Below are positions 1 to 12,495 of a stretch of 64,000 nt of DNA, piece after piece. This stretch comes from Sinonovacula constricta. Its lineage: Eukaryota; Mollusca; Bivalvia; Cardiida; Solecurtidae. Position 1 is the stretch's first letter. Every line of letters begins with the position of its first letter. The translations under genes and the position numbers were made by a program. A model generated the notes under the pieces. The model was given only the letters and a program-made list of their open reading frames with translations, had not been told where the DNA came from and made no database searches. The stretch spans positions 25,582,998 to 25,646,997 of the forward strand of contig CM017555.1 in assembly GCA_007844125.1 (NCBI GenBank), in the 5' to 3' direction.

Positions 1-1314
1 GGGCTTCAAAATGATTTCAGTTAATGAGTTCAGTTAATGCAATTTTAGCGAATCTTATGCATACGTAATATTAACAAGAATATAACGACACATAAAATGC
101 CGACTTATGGCTATACATACGCTCTGTTAAACGCGGTAGCGAAACATCTGTAAATCAACATGTCCACAGCATAGAACACGCCAGCATTGAGGAAAACTGT
201 GTACGTAAGATGCAAAGTAATGCCATCGATTCCCATTGCAAATGTGAGAAAACATCCAGACCATGATACCTGGGTATACCTTTTCAAATAGACAGAAATT
301 GTTTTTTTTTTCTGCAGATTACCGTGGCATAAACAGGAAATCGATGTAAGGAAAGTCTCGCCCCATTAATCATTTTATCACTAAGAAGTTTCCTTTACAA
401 ACACAACAGTAACGTGCGTGCACTTTGCCTTTCTTTTTCGATATATTGATCATGACGTCAGCCTTTTACACTTCGCTTTAGTGAACCGAATGATATGGCC
501 GCTCATATTTGGCTGAGTTTACTAACCGGAAGTAACAGGTGCGCGTTTTCCGAAAGTTAAATCTCAAGTGACGAGACAAATGTAGGGGCAGATAAATCAT
601 GTTTTCGGAAAGGTCTACAGTTGCGAGTTTCCTCGCCAACTTACATATTGTAAGACTGTATGTAATTTAACAACCGTTCTCCCATGGTTTGGGGTCCGAG
701 TCGTAAATGCCGAGCTGGGCTTATTGAGTCATCCCTAACTGATCACGTGCTAACAGAATGCCCGTTCTTGGAATTTGCTCCGACAGCGGCTGTTTAGTAG
801 TTTAAGTAAGCATTTCGATGCCTAAGTAGCAACAACCCTTTTTTTTTTGCTGGAAAAGTAATCATTGATGAATACCTTCTCGGGATTCAGTGCCCATCAA
901 TTAGTGTCTATACACATTTTCTAAACATTTTATTCTGACATGTACCTTTTATGTGGCTGTACTACAAAAATAATTATCCTTCTTTTTATTTTCTTTGTTT
1001 TTCTCCTTTATATCTCTAACTTATTTTGCATTGTCACAAGTATGCTTATGTCAGCGGTTACACAACGTCTTTTGACGGCACACTGATTACTAGTACTATT
1101 CTTAGGCAAACTCTTGTATGTTAAAGTTAAAGCTTCCGCCTGTTCTTTTCTTTCGTAACCATTCCCTTCTGTCATTTTTCACTTCCAGCATTATATGTTA
1201 GGACCATTCATGAGTTAATGTTATACAGCAATAACCATTAACATGTTTCGTTTCGGAAAGGGTTTTCGGATTTAGCAATGTTTTTTTTTTACTTTCTTTT
1301 CTTCTCCTTCTCAT
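1..1314. other. intergenic, no gene seen
   Basis: AT-rich sequence without a convincing exon on either strand. It holds short T-runs and one CRE-like octamer, noted separately. Confidence 0.5.
453..460. promoter_or_regulatory. CRE-like palindrome TGACGTCA
   Basis: A perfect TGACGTCA octamer, the consensus for CREB/ATF bZIP factors. No TATA box, start site or exon can be tied to it, so it may be chance. Confidence 0.15.
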
Positions 1315-1357
1315 GTGTGCATGTGTGCGCGTGTGTGTGCGCGTGCGTGCCTGCGGG
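1315..1357. repeat. impure (TG/CG)n microsatellite
   Basis: Alternating purine-pyrimidine tract mixing TG and CG steps, of the kind that can adopt Z-DNA. Short open frames across it on the minus strand are repeat translations, not a gene. Confidence 0.8.
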
Positions 1358-1599
1358 CGACTGAAAGACGGGTTTGTCTTTGTAATTTATTGTTCTCACG
1401 TAGTTATTCTGTTCCTTATTTGTAATGTATTGATATGTATTATCTTCATGTATTGGAGGAAATAAAGATATATATTTTTTGACAAATATATTATACTCAA
1501 CGTTAATTAGCATGCGTGTAAAAATATACATCAACGACTTCAAGAAATAATCAGCGTCCACTATGAAGGTGAATGAAAGGTAAAGGAAATACACGTTTT

Positions 1600-3480
1600 A
1601 CACGTAATTTTCTCATTGAACATGCAACTTTACAATTGTACATCTTTTTAAAATTGTTCTGATGTAAAATCCTATTATTTAGGCACTCAAATTGTTGGGA
1701 GTAACATATTCACCACACAGTTGGTCCCTCTTCAGATACCCGAGCTCATCTAGCAGTTATAATACCTGAGTTCCTGAAATAAATGTAATAATGAAAGAGT
1801 TAAATACCACACTACATAACCTAGCAATAACATGCATGGTAAACAACATACTATTACTAAAATGTTAAAATATTATTTGTTAGTCTATTAAAAGTATAAC
1901 CTTTTTGTTAAGTTATATGACTTCTACAATTTTATGTAATTCGTTCAGCCTTCAATATATACAAATATAGTCACGTGTTGTTCATAGTAGAAACTGTGGT
2001 GCTGGAACATATTGTTGGAACTAGGACACTGACCTAAAATACATACAATAAACAGCGGATCCAGAACTTTTCAGATGGCGAAGACTGACTTTGACATACG
2101 TCCTAGCGGGAAAGGGGGTGGGGTGCAACTATCCCGAAAAAAAGTTTCTAAAATGTCGGAGATGCGTTCTGAAATGTTTCTGGACAAAAGTTTTTAATGG
2201 TTTTATTAAAATGACTCTAAAGTATAAAAAATGCGAAGACACAAAACCTTGAGCAACATAACTTTATTGTTGAAAACTGGTTCGAATTCTTCCTAAAATA
2301 TGCCGAGACAGGCCAATACATACTTCCCTTCAATTTGGACTATAATGTGCAGCTAAATTACATTTGTAGCTCCGTTTTTTCATCGATCAACAACAACCTT
2401 GCAAACTTATCGCATATTTGTCAGCAAACAACCATTGCAGTATCGCCGAATATTATGTTTAACAAATATACATTAATATTGCCTGAATTTAGATTTCTGA
2501 TAGGTGTCGATGTACAGGACTCATGGAAGTAACAACTAAAACTTATAAAAATACCAGAATTTCGAGTGTAGCCATCAATAAATGGTGCGACAAACAAAAC
2601 AGTACTGATTTACCGCGAAGGCTTTATTAGATGGAAAACGAGATGAAATTCAACTATCAGTAAATATGGTAGAAAAAACAAAATATAACTAAGCTTTTTC
2701 AAATTTTGATCTTTTCTCTTAAACTATACATTGGGATTTCGGCAACTTAACCAAGCGAAGTGTTAATTAAACCTCGGACCAACATATAACAAATTATGCA
2801 CATACCGTCAAACAACCGGCGTGTTCTAGTACACTGTTCATTTAAATTTTAGAAAAAAAATAATTACGTCAATTGCCAAAGCATAGTATATATTTGTTTA
2901 AATGTTTAAATATGAACATTTTTGAACCAACGAAGTCTACGCAAAATATTAAGTGCAAAAGTTATCATCAATTTAACAATATATCTTTCCTTTCCTCCAT
3001 TTTGTGCAACTTGATACACAATTCTTTGACCCTGTGTTGTTGCTTAGACCGGAGTATGGACAAAATCACTCGATAAATGTATTGTATTTATATTGGCAAA
3101 GGCGGACAAATACCCTACCGTAATTTTCCAATGCCTATAAATCCCCTCCTGTAAGTTATTTGGTTCGCACAGTAAAGTCTCTTAAATAAAATGATAATAA
3201 CGTCAGATTTTCTGTTATAAAATTTATCTTCGCTATATATTTTAATAATTTACCAGATTGATATTGTCTGCTTTTGTTAAAGATTAGATTTTGTCCAACT
3301 ATGCTAAAAATATAGACGGGATTTTGCCCCGGAAGGATTTTGTCATACAAATGAGAAAGACAATTGTCACTGTTAGTGCTTTCATTTTGCTTGTGTGGTG
3401 TAATGGATGATGGAAGCTGAGGTGTTGATTGTCTAAAAATTTGTATTCCGTAAAAAAAGATGTCCGAGCCGTACTGCGAG
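1600..3480. other. intergenic, no gene seen
   Basis: AT-rich. A G-rich patch near 2,060-2,200 (GGATCC followed by a GGGGGTGGGG run) resembles decayed repeat sequence, but no ends or coding part can be defined. Short open frames here have no recognisable domain. Confidence 0.4.
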
Positions 3481-3576
3481 GCACACACACACACACGCAC
3501 GCGCGCACGCACGCACGCACGCACTCACGCACGCACGCACGCACGCAAGCACACACAAACGCACGCACGCACGCTC
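3481..3576. repeat. (CA)n / (GCAC)n microsatellite
   Basis: Begins as a pure CA tract and becomes GCAC tetramers with interruptions. It is open in several frames as low-complexity His/Thr/Arg or Ala/Cys/Val strings, which I treat as artefacts. Nothing else is recognised from here to the LINE at about 4,017. Confidence 0.9.
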
Positions 3577-4117
3577 TGGAGGCTAGCTGTAATGCGACAT
3601 CTCGTATCCCGTACAATCTCTCAGTGTTATACCCGCGGTAAACTACATGACTACATTTCTTATGTAAACGTACTGCTTTCGTTCGTGACTGCCTGACGTA
3701 ACTAACTGTGTAACAATGTGAGATATAGGTCACGTTTGCACCCCGTGACCTGGTCTAAATGATTGCAGCAGTCTATCTATTGGGTTAAATACTGGCGTAC
3801 TCTTTGGTCGGATTATGCCACACTTGGATACAACATTAAATTGCACTTTTGCTCTATTCTATGTCAGAATCAATCTCAAAGATGTGACCTCAATATATTT
3901 TCGCAATTCACAAAACACTCTTCTTCTTCTTATAATAATAATGAAATTCTTGATCGCATCTCGCACCTTTTAACAAATTTTGTCATGACCTGAACAACTT
4001 TATTACACATACAGGGATGACAGGTGTAAACCGTCAAGGCGATCGGACGTGTTTGTCGTAGCTCCGTGATCGATTGATAATAGCGGACATTTAGTGAAAA
4101 TATGAACATGTGAACAT

Positions 4118-4377
4118 ATGATATTTGTATATATTATGTAGAATACAGTGGTACAGTGATCAATACAGTGAAAGAGATAGTGGACATGGGAAGCATGTCA
4201 CATATTTGTGATATTATATCGGATATAACAATATGGTAAGGCGGTAATACAGTGGTATAGTGGTACGGTGAGACAGTGATGGAGATAGTGGACACGCGAC
4301 ACGTGAACATGCTATTTTAAATGTTATATTATGTAGGATATAATAATACAGTGGCGTAATGATGTGATGTGTGTGTG
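4118..4377 (+). repeat. LINE 5' UTR tandem monomers
   Basis: Three imperfect monomers of roughly 85-110 bp start near 4,118, 4,204 and 4,314. They share an ATATTATGTAG-like start, ATACAGTGG, and (in the first two) GAGATAGTGGACA. Tandem 5' monomers act as internal promoters in several LINE families. That role here is inference from position just ahead of ORF1. Confidence 0.6.
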
Positions 4378-4388
4378 TGGTGTTGATA

Positions 4389-5466
4389 TGTAGAGTGATG
4401 GATAACAATGGCCAAGCTAGGCGGACATGGAACCAAAGAAACAGCAGTGGCAGTGAATCTAGTGGGGTTGTTTATAAACAGAGTAGGACAGATGGACATT
4501 CGTCAAGCTTTACACAGGTGAGCGGAATTCTAAGAGAGACGACCGATTTACTATATGCTTCACACGAGATTAGCAACTTGAACGATAGTGTGTTCGAAAA
4601 AGGTGGTACTGGGAAAGTGCGTGAGGCTAGTGGATCAAAATGGCGTCAGGAGGATCGAACCAGAAAGGTACGGACTCGGATAAAATAGAGTTTATAGTAA
4701 GGACACTGACTGAAGTTTAACAGAACCAAGAAAGTTTAAAAAGGTTAGTTGAGTCCAAAATTGACGAATTGAGAAAAGAATGGAATAAGGACGTGGATCT
4801 CAGAATGCGCTCACTGCGTGATGACTTGTCATTAGATATAGGCCGGGAGGTACGCCGACTGGACGAAGTGTTGACAACAGTTCAGTCCCTAACTACACGT
4901 GTAGATCAATTGGAGTGTACCCCGGACGCAACAATGAACAGGGACAAGACAGTGATTATACAGGTGGGACAAGACCGTGGGATAATCCAGGTAACCCTCT
5001 CAACCCTCTCGCCAACCCAGACCTAACGATTACAGACAGCGGGATCGAAGAAAGCGAGCACGAGGATTTGTTTGATACAGCGCAACAGCTCATCGAAGCC
5101 CTGGGGCAGGAAGTGAGATCATCAGTCACTGTCTCGGAAGTAAGGCGTATACCACCCAGATTACCTGGCCGCCCGGGGCTAGTAAAGCTAAGTTTTCGAT
5201 CTCTCAGCGAGAAGGTGTTTGTTCTTAGAAACAAGCGTCTCTTGAAGGATAGTGAACGATTCAAATCCGTGTATGTGAAAAGTAGCAAATGATATGGAGA
5301 AATCGTTATTGAATGAAACACGCGTGCTTTGTTACGTGAGCTGCCGAGGGGCCATTCTCTACACATGGACGAGAACAGAAGACTCCGAGAAAGGAGAGCA
5401 CGGCAGGAACCGGACCAAACCAATGACCACTAGGACAGACCCCGGCCCGATGACTACATCGCTTTC
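4389..5466 (+). pseudogene. LINE ORF1 protein, frameshifted
   Basis: The first part (from about 4,389) is Ser/Gly/Thr-rich with no domain. The segment 4,769-4,920 reads as charged, heptad-like sequence (RKEWNKDVDLRMRSLRDDL) and probably forms the trimerisation coiled coil of ORF1 proteins. The segment to 5,292 contains GLVKLSFRSLSEKVFVLRNK and ends KSVYVKSSK, which resembles the nucleic-acid-binding half of LINE ORF1 proteins. The continuation, RALLRELPRGHSLHMDENRR, is readable past an in-frame stop at 5,290-5,292 when the frame is changed. At least three frame changes are needed, so the copy is dead. ORF1p normally coats LINE RNA in the ribonucleoprotein. Confidence 0.7.
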
Positions 5467-5533
5467 GCGCATCTGAATGTTTGTGGTTGGACAGCAGAAA
5501 ATGGTGCTTTAAGAAAAAAAAATAGTTTATTCA

Positions 5534-6246
5534 TTGATTGCGGATATTATTTCGCTCAGTGAAACGCACCTTCTGGAAGATATCAGTCTTGAAGTAGAAG
5601 GGTATAGATGGATGGGTTACAACCGGACACACATACATAAGAAAGCTCCGAAAGCATCTGGGGGAGTCGGACTGCTCATTAAGAACCAAATATGGAATGC
5701 GTTCAATATAAACGTGACAGATAGGATTTATGAAGGCATACTTGGTGTACAGTTCGTAGACAGATCATCGGAACACACGTTTCTCGTATTTTCGTGAGAG
5801 TTCAAACAGAGTGCGTAATGCAACGGATTTCTTTGTCCACTTACTTGCTCAAGTTTATACGCATAATGATTGTGAGACAATAGTCGTCATGGGAGATTTC
5901 AACACGCGAATTGGTTCCATCAACGACGCCGCTGACGGGATTGACACACTACGTCTGCGAGAGGTGATAGATAAAAGCACCAATCAACATGGATACAAAT
6001 TTGTTGAATTCTTAAATGACACTAAATTATGTGTGCTAAATGGACGGCTTGGCAAGGCGGAAAATAATTATACTTGCATATGGGAAATCCGTTGTTGACT
6101 ACGTCTGTGCTCCACATGAGCAGCTAGGCAATTGCAGCAAGTTCAAAGTGCTAACGGTACAGTCCATAATTGACGCTAACAGATTACACGGATTCCTCGG
6201 CGAACGATCACGACCCTCAGACCACAGTGCTCTGACTATCGAATAT
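5534..6246 (+). pseudogene. LINE endonuclease domain (EEP/APE-like), frameshifted
   Basis: N-terminal part of ORF2. Recognisable endonuclease blocks are ISLSETHL (catalytic Glu region), WMGYNR, ASGGVGLLIKNQIW, then after a frame change VVMGDFNTRIG (the GDFN box), and after another change VVDYVC and RPSDHSAL (the SDH box with the catalytic His). All key blocks of an exonuclease-endonuclease-phosphatase fold are present, in order and at normal spacing. The frame changes near 5,797-5,811 and 6,040-6,098 show that the copy is dead. The domain nicks target DNA to prime reverse transcription. Confidence 0.85.
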
Positions 6247-7742
6247 AACATGTTTAATCGGTCACGTGACAACGACTCGGAGGTCAGTGAAAACTGTTAC
6301 GAAGACACACGTAAATGGCTGCGATTCAAATTAAATAAGATTCCCGAGGACTTTATGCAAAGCGACATGAGGGCACGGGCACTGATCGAAATAATAAAGC
6401 AAATAAAAACTGCAAGAGAGACACAACAGGAAGTCGACTGTATCTATTTAGGTGTATGTGACATAATATTACATGAAATGCACAAATTAGTTTCTAAACT
6501 ATATCCTTTACTACAGAGTAAGAAACTGAGAAAATTCAATAAACGCTTCTGGACCGAAGAACTAAGTGAACAGTGGAAAGATATGTCATTTAAAGAAACA
6601 AACTATATAAAATGCAAAGGCAGTCCACGGGTAAAGTCGAGGTTGCGAGCATATTATGTTTCTGCACGTAATAAGACACTCCTTAGGACTGAGAGATCTT
6701 ATCGAAGAACTGTCGCATTAACGATCAAAGAAATGTCGGCAAGTGATCCAAAGTCATTCGGGGATAAGATAAAGAAATTAGGACCGAGGAGCGATCGGTC
6801 CATTCCAATAGAGGTTGTAGATGATGCACGTAACATCACACAAAACGAGGAAACAGTATTTGAACGGTGGAGGTGTGACTTTGAAAAATTGTATAATGGC
6901 AGAAACAGTGATGAATCTGACAAAAACCATTACAGCTCGTGTAAAGCACATAAACTCATACTGGAGATTAATATGTGTGACCCGTTATACATGCAAAATC
7001 CCCCCAAAAATAGTCACATTACAATAGACGAGGTCACGCGTGTGGTGATGCATGCTAAGTCCCACTGATCATGTGGATATGACAATATTTCATATGCCGC
7101 ATTGAAAATCGCTCCTGCCATATATACCCGCTTTTAAAGGACCCTACCTCCAACACAAGAATCCCTCTTAATTATCGCGGGATAAGTTTACTTTCATGCA
7201 TTGGTAAATTGTACAACGCTATCTTAGAAAAGAGAATGTCAGTGTACCTGGAATCCAACGACGTACTTGCCGACGAACAGAACGGGTTTAGGCGAAACAG
7301 GTCATGTTAGGATCACGTATTTTCTTTGTAAAGCATAGTCCGTAACAACGATAGAGTTTTTACAGCATATATTGACCTCCGTAAGTGTTTTGATTATACA
7401 GACCGTGATATGGTGCTATATAAACTGCTGCTTAATCGCATAGACGGTAATGTGTACAACTCATTGAACGGTTTATATAATCAAAGAGTGGCAAGTGTTC
7501 TAATTAACGACAAGCCTACAAACTGGTTAGCTCAGGGGGACACCAGCTCACCAACAATATTATCGGTGTTCGCAAACGACTTGGTCACGGAAATCAACGA
7601 ACTGAACCTGGGCATAGACGTGGGCAACCGTAAGGTGTCACTGTTGTTATATGCCGACGATATTGTATTCATCACAGACTGTGAACAGAAATTACAATGT
7701 TGGACATACTTCATAATTGGTGCAAAAGATGGAGAGTTTTAA
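6247..7742 (+). pseudogene. LINE reverse transcriptase domain, frameshifted
   Basis: The frame opening near 6,040 continues through a basic linker to a stop at 7,066-7,068. Another frame then carries the RT core: IPLNYRGISLLSCIGKLYN (7,161 on), LADEQNGFRRNRSC, AYIDLRKCFDYTDRDMVLYK, WLAQGDTSSPTILSVF and LLLYADDIVFI with the catalytic YADD (about 7,650). In-frame stops sit just after FRRNRSC and after the next few residues (about 7,305-7,335). This is the polymerase for target-primed reverse transcription, inactive in this copy. Confidence 0.85.
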
Positions 7743-8820
7743 TTAATACAGAAAAGTCGAAGTGTATGCATTTTAAAAAAGGAGAGAGAAGAAGTCATGT
7801 TATAATTTCCATATTGGAGACAATATCTTAGAAACAGTGAGTAACTTCATGTACCTTGGAGTGACATTTAAAGATAACGGCAGTTTTAATGTGATTAGTG
7901 ACATACTTATAAAAATCCGCCAGTAGAGCACTCGGGAAAATAATATCAAAGGTACATATTTATAAGGAATGACAAAATTGTATGGATCGTTCGTTAGCCC
8001 AATTACTGTGTGTTAGTATGGGGTTCGAACTAGTATCCCTCGATAGACAGAGTGCAGAACCGAGCCATGCGATACATCATGGGTGTTCACAGGTTCACAC
8101 CGTTGACTGCCGTCATTGGCGACACCGGGTGGCAACCGAGCAGATATCGCCGCTGGACATCGATGCTCATATATTGGAACCGGCACCTAAAGTTGAACGA
8201 GCACCGCCTGACTAAACACGTGCTTAACACGGATTACCAAACGGAAGGGAACAACTGGTGCATCAAGGTTAAATGATATTAACCGTCCTTAACATGACAG
8301 GGTGCTACACACACAAACAACCAATTAACATCGCACTGGCAAAACACAGGATAACTGAAAAATATTCAAACGAGTGGAGTCATGATGGAGTCATGAGGTT
8401 GTGCGCTATCCTAAGATACGAACATACCGTACGTTTAAAACGCCATTTCAATGCGAACCATACTTACATTTAAATCTACCGAGAAACGAACGGTCCCTGT
8501 TAGCTCATCTGAGGTGTGGCGTATAACAGTTGAGCATACAGACAGGACGCTATTTCGGCGAGAAAGTAGAAGATAGAACGTGTACGCTTTGTGATGCACG
8601 CCTCATAGAAAACGAACACCATTTTTTTACTAGAGTGCACACAATACAGCAATGAGAGACAGATATATTTCAGAGAGAAACTAGCAGACGAATCCTATCG
8701 CTCCTTAAGCAAAGACGAACAGTATGTCCATTTATTAAATGCTTGTCCGAGGTCAGTCCGAGGACGAAATTCATTACTAAAGCATATTTGAGGAGAAGAT
8801 CGGTGTTATACACACAGTGA
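7743..8820 (+). pseudogene. LINE ORF2 C-terminal region with Cys/His motif
   Basis: Frame-shifted tail of ORF2. Recognisable pieces are YRRWTSMLIYWNRH (about 8,148-8,190) and a Cys/His motif starting with CTLC at 8,581, then ENEHHF. A run of seven Ts at 8,622-8,628 has one base too many: shifting frame there gives LLECTQYSNERQIYFREKL, which restores the final Cys at 8,636. The natural stop TGA at 8,818-8,820 follows LRRRSVLYTQ. This CCHC-type motif helps bind the template RNA in related LINEs. Confidence 0.75.
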
Positions 8821-9055
8821 CTTTCTACTACAAGTATATAAGATTATCCCATTGTGTACTATGTATTTACTACTGAACATTTTACATGGCTGATTCACAC
8901 TATTCAAAATGAACTTTAATAATTGGTGACATATAGGTCCATTGAGCCGGGTGTACTGTACTTAATGTTTTTGTTTGCATTTGTTTTACACTGCATTGTA
9001 TTTAATGTTTTTCTCGCATGCATTGTTATATACTGCCTTGTACACATGTCACAAT

Positions 9056-9088
9056 AATAAATAAACATTTACTTACTCACTTACTTAT
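9056..9088 (+). other. LINE 3' end: AATAAA plus ACTTACTC repeats
   Basis: Overlapping AATAAA signals at 9,056-9,065 are followed by ACTTACTCACTTACTT. Non-LTR elements of several clades end in such short repeats rather than poly(A). This gives the 3' boundary of the element. Confidence 0.6.
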
Positions 9089-9700
9089 ACCGAAACTCCA
9101 CCGTGTACCTTGATTGGGATGTAAGGTGACAAGCAATCGTAACAACTCGGCTATTGTCGTCTGCATCACCGCCGAAGAGTGCTGATAAATCTTGTTAGTG
9201 GGGGAGTTGAGAGCGAATGCTGGGCGCGAGCCAGACAGTATCAAGGATCTGGCTAGCAGCAGGGTTCGAGTGGCTTTAACTTCTGCTAGGGCAGCTAAGT
9301 ATATGACAGTCTAGCGTCCTGAGATACCCGTGATTATCACGGTCTACACAATTTGTGATCTGGCCAATCTTCTCAAGAAATATAGTTAAGAAAATCTGTA
9401 TGTCCAGACCAATTTGAGGGGGGCAGCCCCTTCGACCCCCGGTAAATCCGGGCCTTATAAATAACAGTTTAATAAGAGACTACAATTTTGCTGCGAGGTA
9501 ACTCTGTAAAAGATGCAAGATAAAAATATAAACTATGTGGTAATTATGTTGCAGTGTTTATGACAAATGTCAATCCCACCGACAGCCATGATAATGTATG
9601 AAACAATAGATGTACCTTAAATGGTAAACACAATAAAGAATTATCAAACAAAGTAGTTTTTTAATATAATAACGTTGTATTTATACATAATGAATTTTGT
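9089..9700. other. no gene seen; possible old repeat
   Basis: GC content is a little higher around 9,100-9,440, including a G-rich/C-rich inverted stretch near 9,418-9,455 (GGGGGGCAGCCCC). Probably a decayed repeat. No coding signal. Confidence 0.35.
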
Positions 9701-9701
9701 T

Positions 9702-9845
9702 GTGGGGCGCCCGTGGCCAAGGGGTCAGAGTCGCTGGTTTGAACCTCTCACTGAATGGGTTCAAGAACTGATCGGGGCAAGAACTTTTATGCGAGCTCTT
9801 CTAGCTACGTTGCGGTGCACCGGCGTTTGTACAATTTATAGTGTT
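9702..9845 (+). mobile_element. decayed tRNA-derived SINE
   Basis: Begins GGGGCGCCCGTGGCCAAGG, an A-box-like head, and has a degenerate B-box-like GGGTTCAAGAAC near 9,757, followed by CGGGGCAAGAACTTTTATG. The order and wording match a Pol III SINE common in bivalve genomes, as I remember it. The B box is mutated, so it is unlikely to be transcribed. No target duplication is visible. Confidence 0.5.
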
Positions 9846-9849
9846 TTCT

Positions 9850-11630
9850 TTCTATATACCAACTAGCAACATGTTTACTTGATACAAATATTTGATGGAA
9901 TAGCAGTGTTTAAAAAATATGGTGACATATCACCAACAGACATATTTACTTCCGGTTTCGATTTCGCTGTGCAAAATTGCATTAAATCTTGCATAACAAT
10001 TCTTAAAATTAAAACTCGTCCAGGAATCAAAGAAGATAACACTTACCATACATGTGGTCCTCTGTGATAATACTTATTAGAGTTGTAAACTTGGTTTAAA
10101 TAGTACAATTTTCTTGCTTTGTAGAACTTTCACCGACGCGTTTCCTGGCCATTTCTCAACAAAATTAGGACACATAAACACACAGCAAGTAGAGGCGGTT
10201 ACAGCAGTGATCATGGGAAAAAAATCAGTACTTAACAGTTTTTATTTATAAAAAGATTATTCCATTTGTCTATCCTGTAAATTCTGTATTTCAACATTTG
10301 CGAAACAATGAAAATACAACAGCATACGCGCACATGTGAGATTTTAAAATAAAAAAGGCTGCTGCTAACCTGTTTTTATCGTAACGTAATCCTGCATTTG
10401 GATCCAAAATCACAGATCGCGTCACTAATATCCTATAACATCGAGCATGATTTTGATCTTATTAGTTGCATTACTACTCCTAAACATTACACTCCTTTAA
10501 AGTGTATGTATATAAAATGGCGAAATTCATGGAAGATGTATAAGTAATAAGAAAATTATGTCTTAGACGCAGACAAAGGACTGAAGGCTAGGTGAACAGG
10601 GAGACAAATGGACGAATGAATAATATGCTGTTCCAAGAAGTGGTAAAGCAGCTGCAAAAGGTTTGTTTCATTTATACACGTTTCACCATGTTCACGTTTA
10701 AATAAGGCACATATTCCATTAAAGATAAAAAGGTCTAAAATTAAAAGGTCATCTAGGACTGTTTATGTTATATAAATATTATTTTATAAGTCACTACAAC
10801 AACAAACTTAAACGTATTGCAAACATAAAACGTATTAAATGTCCATAACAATACAATCGACTAGACGTACTTGAATAGGAAATCAGGATGTCAAAAGAAT
10901 TCTATAATTTAAAACCAGGATTTCTCTAACTCTGATACTTGCTACCCAATTCAAGCCAGTTTAGCTGACATTCAAAGATTTAGGATTCGAAGCGCGTCTA
11001 TAAAATATTAAATTTTAAACTGGTGAATGAATTAAGTATATTAAAATGTAATATCATACAAAAGTGAAATTATTGATTCTATACCCATTTTCCTAATATT
11101 TGGAATATCTTTGTGTATCTGGATTCTTAAAACATGTACATGTATATTGAAGTCGTTTTTATGGTGCTATAAATTTAGGATTTTGAAGATTCCATATATG
11201 CCCACAACTTCCATAATAAGCGTTCAAATACTTTTGATAGGAACAAGTTCCGGACAAGAATTTTTTAATGGCCAACCATACACAAGAAAGCATACCTTGA
11301 AAGTTCATTAGGTAGTAATATACCATTCTCACGATACTGTTAGCTGCCAAATCTTTGCAAGGTAACCACACACTATATAGCTAAATATATTTTAAACAGT
11401 CATATTATAACAAGAAAGAAACACAGTAACACACAAGTAAAAACCGGAAGTAAGAATAACCAAAGCATCTAAGATGTAAAAGCACATAAAGCTTAGATAT
11501 GTGCCATTCCGCTCTTGGCGCTATCTGGATAAGTAAAATATTAGATAAACTATAAGAAACGCATTGGAACCGACGAATTTAATAATGTACTCATATTTTT
11601 ACAAGAGAGAAATAATGAGACGATAAAGTT
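9850..11630. other. no gene seen
   Basis: AT-rich. This would be the 3' side of the cadherin/EGF gene, but I see no further exon with EGF, cadherin or transmembrane character. The 62-codon frame at 9,879-10,067 (+) has no recognisable domain. Confidence 0.4.
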
Positions 11631-11637
11631 TACTTAC

Positions 11638-11763
11638 ACACTGTGCAGTTTTTGTTTGATGTATCTTTATTGGCATAAGGATACAAGCAATTGCAGATGT
11701 ACCCATTTTCGGTGTTATTGCAGCTACCATTATGTTGGCAAGGTTTAATGAAGCAGTAATCAA
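11638..11763 (-). CDS. exon: EGF-like domain 2
   Basis: 126-bp exon, phase 1 to phase 1, with TTTCAG acceptor and a perfect GTAAGT donor. It encodes DYCFIKPCQHNGSCNNTENG, then YICNCLYPYANKDTSNKNC. Six cysteines in EGF order, with a longer gap before the last one than in domain 1. It is the last exon I can recognise; the strong donor says that the transcript continues toward lower coordinates. Confidence 0.8.
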
Positions 11764-12495
11764 CTGAAAGTATAGAAGTTTTCCCTAGATGTCTGTCAAT
11801 ATTGATCATTTTATATGTTGGAAACAGTTAATTTCATATAAGGTTTAAAGATATCAAACATCTATATTAATTACTTGTTTCCTCTACTCTCATATAGTAC
11901 TTTGCCTCAATTATGTTAAATCTTAAAAGATCGTTATTGAAGCACCACAAGAACCGTCTAATCGATTGTGGAGTAGATTGTAAAAAAGAAAAAAACAGTG
12001 CAATTGATATTTATAAAGACGTTCAGATTTATCTGGTACAATCCGGTAAAACTATTTCTTTTACATAAATGGTGCAGTATAAGGATAATAATGCCATTGA
12101 AACCATTAGGATAATGAATATCACTGACTTTGCAAAGACAATTTATGATGATATTTCCATAATAACAGAGCAAATGCTCATAGTTAGTATTTGTACAAAA
12201 CTTCATACAATGAATCCTTCTATATCAAAACGTGTTTTGTTATTGTTTTTACCAAAATTCTTTATTAAGAATAAAAAATGAATTTAACTATTAGCAGATG
12301 TATAAACCATGTTCGCTTTGTAATGTGATGCTAATGAGGCGGGATGATGCTGTGCACACTTAAATATAATATATGCAGTTGTGTAAATGCTGAAACAATG
12401 TGTGTCACTAGGTTCATGTTGCAGACTAAAAGTGTAGTATGCCATTTCTTGTGAATAAGATGCCTGATATGTACGTATGTACATAATGTATTTAC

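Larger units (their letters stand above)
4017..9088 (+). mobile_element. LINE (non-LTR retrotransposon), near full length, inactivated
   Basis: About 5 kb with the standard LINE order: repeated 5' UTR monomers, ORF1 with a coiled-coil-like stretch, apurinic-type endonuclease, reverse transcriptase with a YADD box, a C-terminal Cys/His motif, and a 3' end with AATAAA followed by ACTT-type short repeats. The reading frame shifts several times and carries stops, so this copy cannot move by itself. Damage is moderate and every domain remains readable, which suggests a fairly recent insertion. Clade is not certain: the endonuclease plus short-repeat 3' end fits CR1/L1-like lineages of marine invertebrates. 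The 5' boundary is approximate, placed where LINE-like GC-richer sequence begins. I found no clear target-site duplication. Confidence 0.85.

Noticed and set aside
3299..3733. Minus-strand frame of 144 codons with CVRACVRA repeats
   Set aside because: Its middle is the CA/GCAC microsatellite and neither side has a recognisable domain.
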